Assembly (NCBI RefSeq): GCF_001522545.3
Contig: NC_031776.1
Span: forward strand, 29,496,629-29,560,628
Length of the DNA: 64,000 nucleotides
DNA from: Parus major
Lineage: Eukaryota > Chordata > Aves > Passeriformes > Paridae
Direction: 5' to 3'
A program made the position numbers and the translations under genes. Position 1 is the stretch's first letter, and each line of letters opens with the position of its first letter. Positions 62,470-64,000 of the stretch are shown here, piece after piece. Under the pieces are notes generated by a model. That model ran no database searches and had not been told where the DNA came from. It saw nothing but the letters and a program-made list of their open reading frames with translations.

Positions 62470-64000
62470 GAGGCAGAAAAGGCCTTGGCTCTGTGAGAGC
62501 TCTGCCCAGCAGCAAGGAAATATCCCTGTGCTATCAGATCTGCTTCCAACACAAATCCCAAACCCAGCCCCATCCCAGCTGCCATGAAGGACATTAATTC
62601 TACCCCAGGCAGGACACAGTCATGGATTTCAGGAGAATAACACAGCGGAAAAGATGATCTTAGTAATCAAGCCTTCATCAGTAGCTGAAGCTCACAGTAT
62701 TCAAGACACAAGTCCGAGTCTTTGTGGGTCTTCCAACAGCAGTTCACTTTTCCAAACTTTGTTTTGTCATTCAGAACTTAAAAAGTCTCAGCCTTGAGCA
62801 ATGTCTGGAGAGGAACAGTGGGAGTTAAACTATCTGGCTTATTTTCTTTGCAGCAGTAATAACTCAGAATAATAACAATTGTGCCTCTCTTCAGTGAAAA
62901 AGGAGTAGGTACACTCATGGCTCTTGAAAAGTGCTTGGAGACTTATGGGTAGTAAGCAAAAAAAAAAAAAAAGTAATTTAACATGGTTGTTTGTTAAGAT
63001 AAAGCAGAGTGTAATCAAAGTACATCCCCTAGAAGTGCCTGTGCATAATTATTTGGCACTGGTCAAGTGTAATACTTATATTGATATATTAAATTAGGTT
63101 TTATAACAGCAAAAGTAAACCCTAATTTTACTTATGGTGCCTTTTGGTGACAAATCCCCTAAAATGGGATATTTTGAATTATACACAGCTCACATTTACA
63201 TCTGTTTCTGCAGTATATTTTTCCAAAAGGTTCTTGGAAACTCTGAAGATGAGATTTGTAAAAAAGTCCTGGAGGAGTATTATTTATGAAACTATCTTTC
63301 CTCTTCAGCTTTTCTAAAATATAGAGGATATGTTGAAGACCTACTGGATTATACTGTTTCTATCACTGATGAGCCAATACTGGCTGGCTCCTCAAAGAAC
63401 CTGTAGTCTTTATTCTCATTAATGTTTGCCTAGAGATGAATGAGCTGCATTTTCAGACAAATTCAGGGGATCATGTTGCTTTCTTCCCTGTGTAAGAATT
63501 TTAACAGAGAGCCATTTTTTTTCCCCTCCAACTCTTTCATTTGCAGTTTTCAGAAAGGTTTACAATAAAAGTTCAGAGCAGTTTCTGCTTCCTTAGCTGG
63601 GTGTTTCTTGTGTGCAAGTCATAAACAACAAATGTATTTCCTTTTGCAAGTTAGATTGTGTAGGGTGTAATATTGTGGTGCTGTAGGAAACCTTTGATGC
63701 AATATGTTACAGGAAGGGAAGATGATTTAATTTAAAGACAAATGTAACCTCATCCTCTCACATATTTTTAAGCACAAAAAACATGCTCAAGTACCAGGAT
63801 TTGTATCCAGGAGGTCTGAGCAAGGTTTTGCACTGAAAAAGAGGAGAAAGGATATTGCCCAGCAAAGAAAAAAAAATTAAATGGCATGAAGTGAGAATAA
63901 AACTTTGAAGTGGAAGTTTGGTAAAATTGACGAGTTTTCTGGAATAAACATTTTCTCTCTTGATGTTTTACACTCTGTAATGAGCAGTACTGTTATGTGA
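62470..64000. other. Non-coding DNA, no gene seen
   Basis: The GC-richer part ends at about 62620, and AT-rich sequence continues to the end of the window. It includes an A15 run at 62958-62972. No open frame of interest, repeat family or RNA gene was identified. Confidence 0.55.

Overview
The window reads as non-coding DNA from a bird nuclear chromosome. Three fragments match the 3' region of the avian CR1 LINE, a family that dominates bird genomes. The rest is AT-rich, CpG-poor sequence with many homopolymer runs, frequent stop codons in every frame, and no bacterial features (no operons, ribosome-binding sites or dense long ORFs). I cannot tell which bird lineage it comes from. The bird assignment rests on remembered CR1 consensus features and was not checked by search.

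I recognise no complete protein-coding gene, tRNA, rRNA, CRISPR array or intact mobile element. The longest open frame is 160 codons (13900-14382), lies in a locally GC-richer patch and resembles no protein I know. The window is most likely a gene desert or the inside of a very long intron. Two places deserve more attention. One is a cysteine-rich open segment at 1780-1955, flanked by a good polypyrimidine tract plus AG and a GTAAAT. The other is a small GC-rich, CpG-clustered patch at about 10310-10560 with a donor-like GTGAGA.

Layout. 1-1779: AT-rich DNA with a homeodomain-type motif cluster near 955-1085. 1780-1955: candidate exon or exon relic. 2000-13900: unremarkable non-coding DNA with a possible old MIR-type SINE relic (minus strand, about 5972-6032), an A/C-rich block bracketed by TTAGGG-type inverted repeats (8200-8275) and the CpG patch. 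13900-14400: the longest ORF, overlapping a second MIR-like relic. 14400-37190: long non-coding stretch with small tandem duplications, AT-rich motif-dense blocks and a spaced direct repeat (23236 and 24058). 37190-50180: the three CR1 fragments (plus, minus, plus) and a perfect three-copy 22-bp tandem repeat at 48963. 50180-64000: AT-rich non-coding DNA with possible regulatory blocks, then a GC-richer stretch with GGGAT and GGGGT microsatellites near 62370-62470.

No genes can be shown to work together here, and I found no convincing new biological system. The candidate regulatory blocks are impressions from motif density only; alignment with other bird genomes would decide them.
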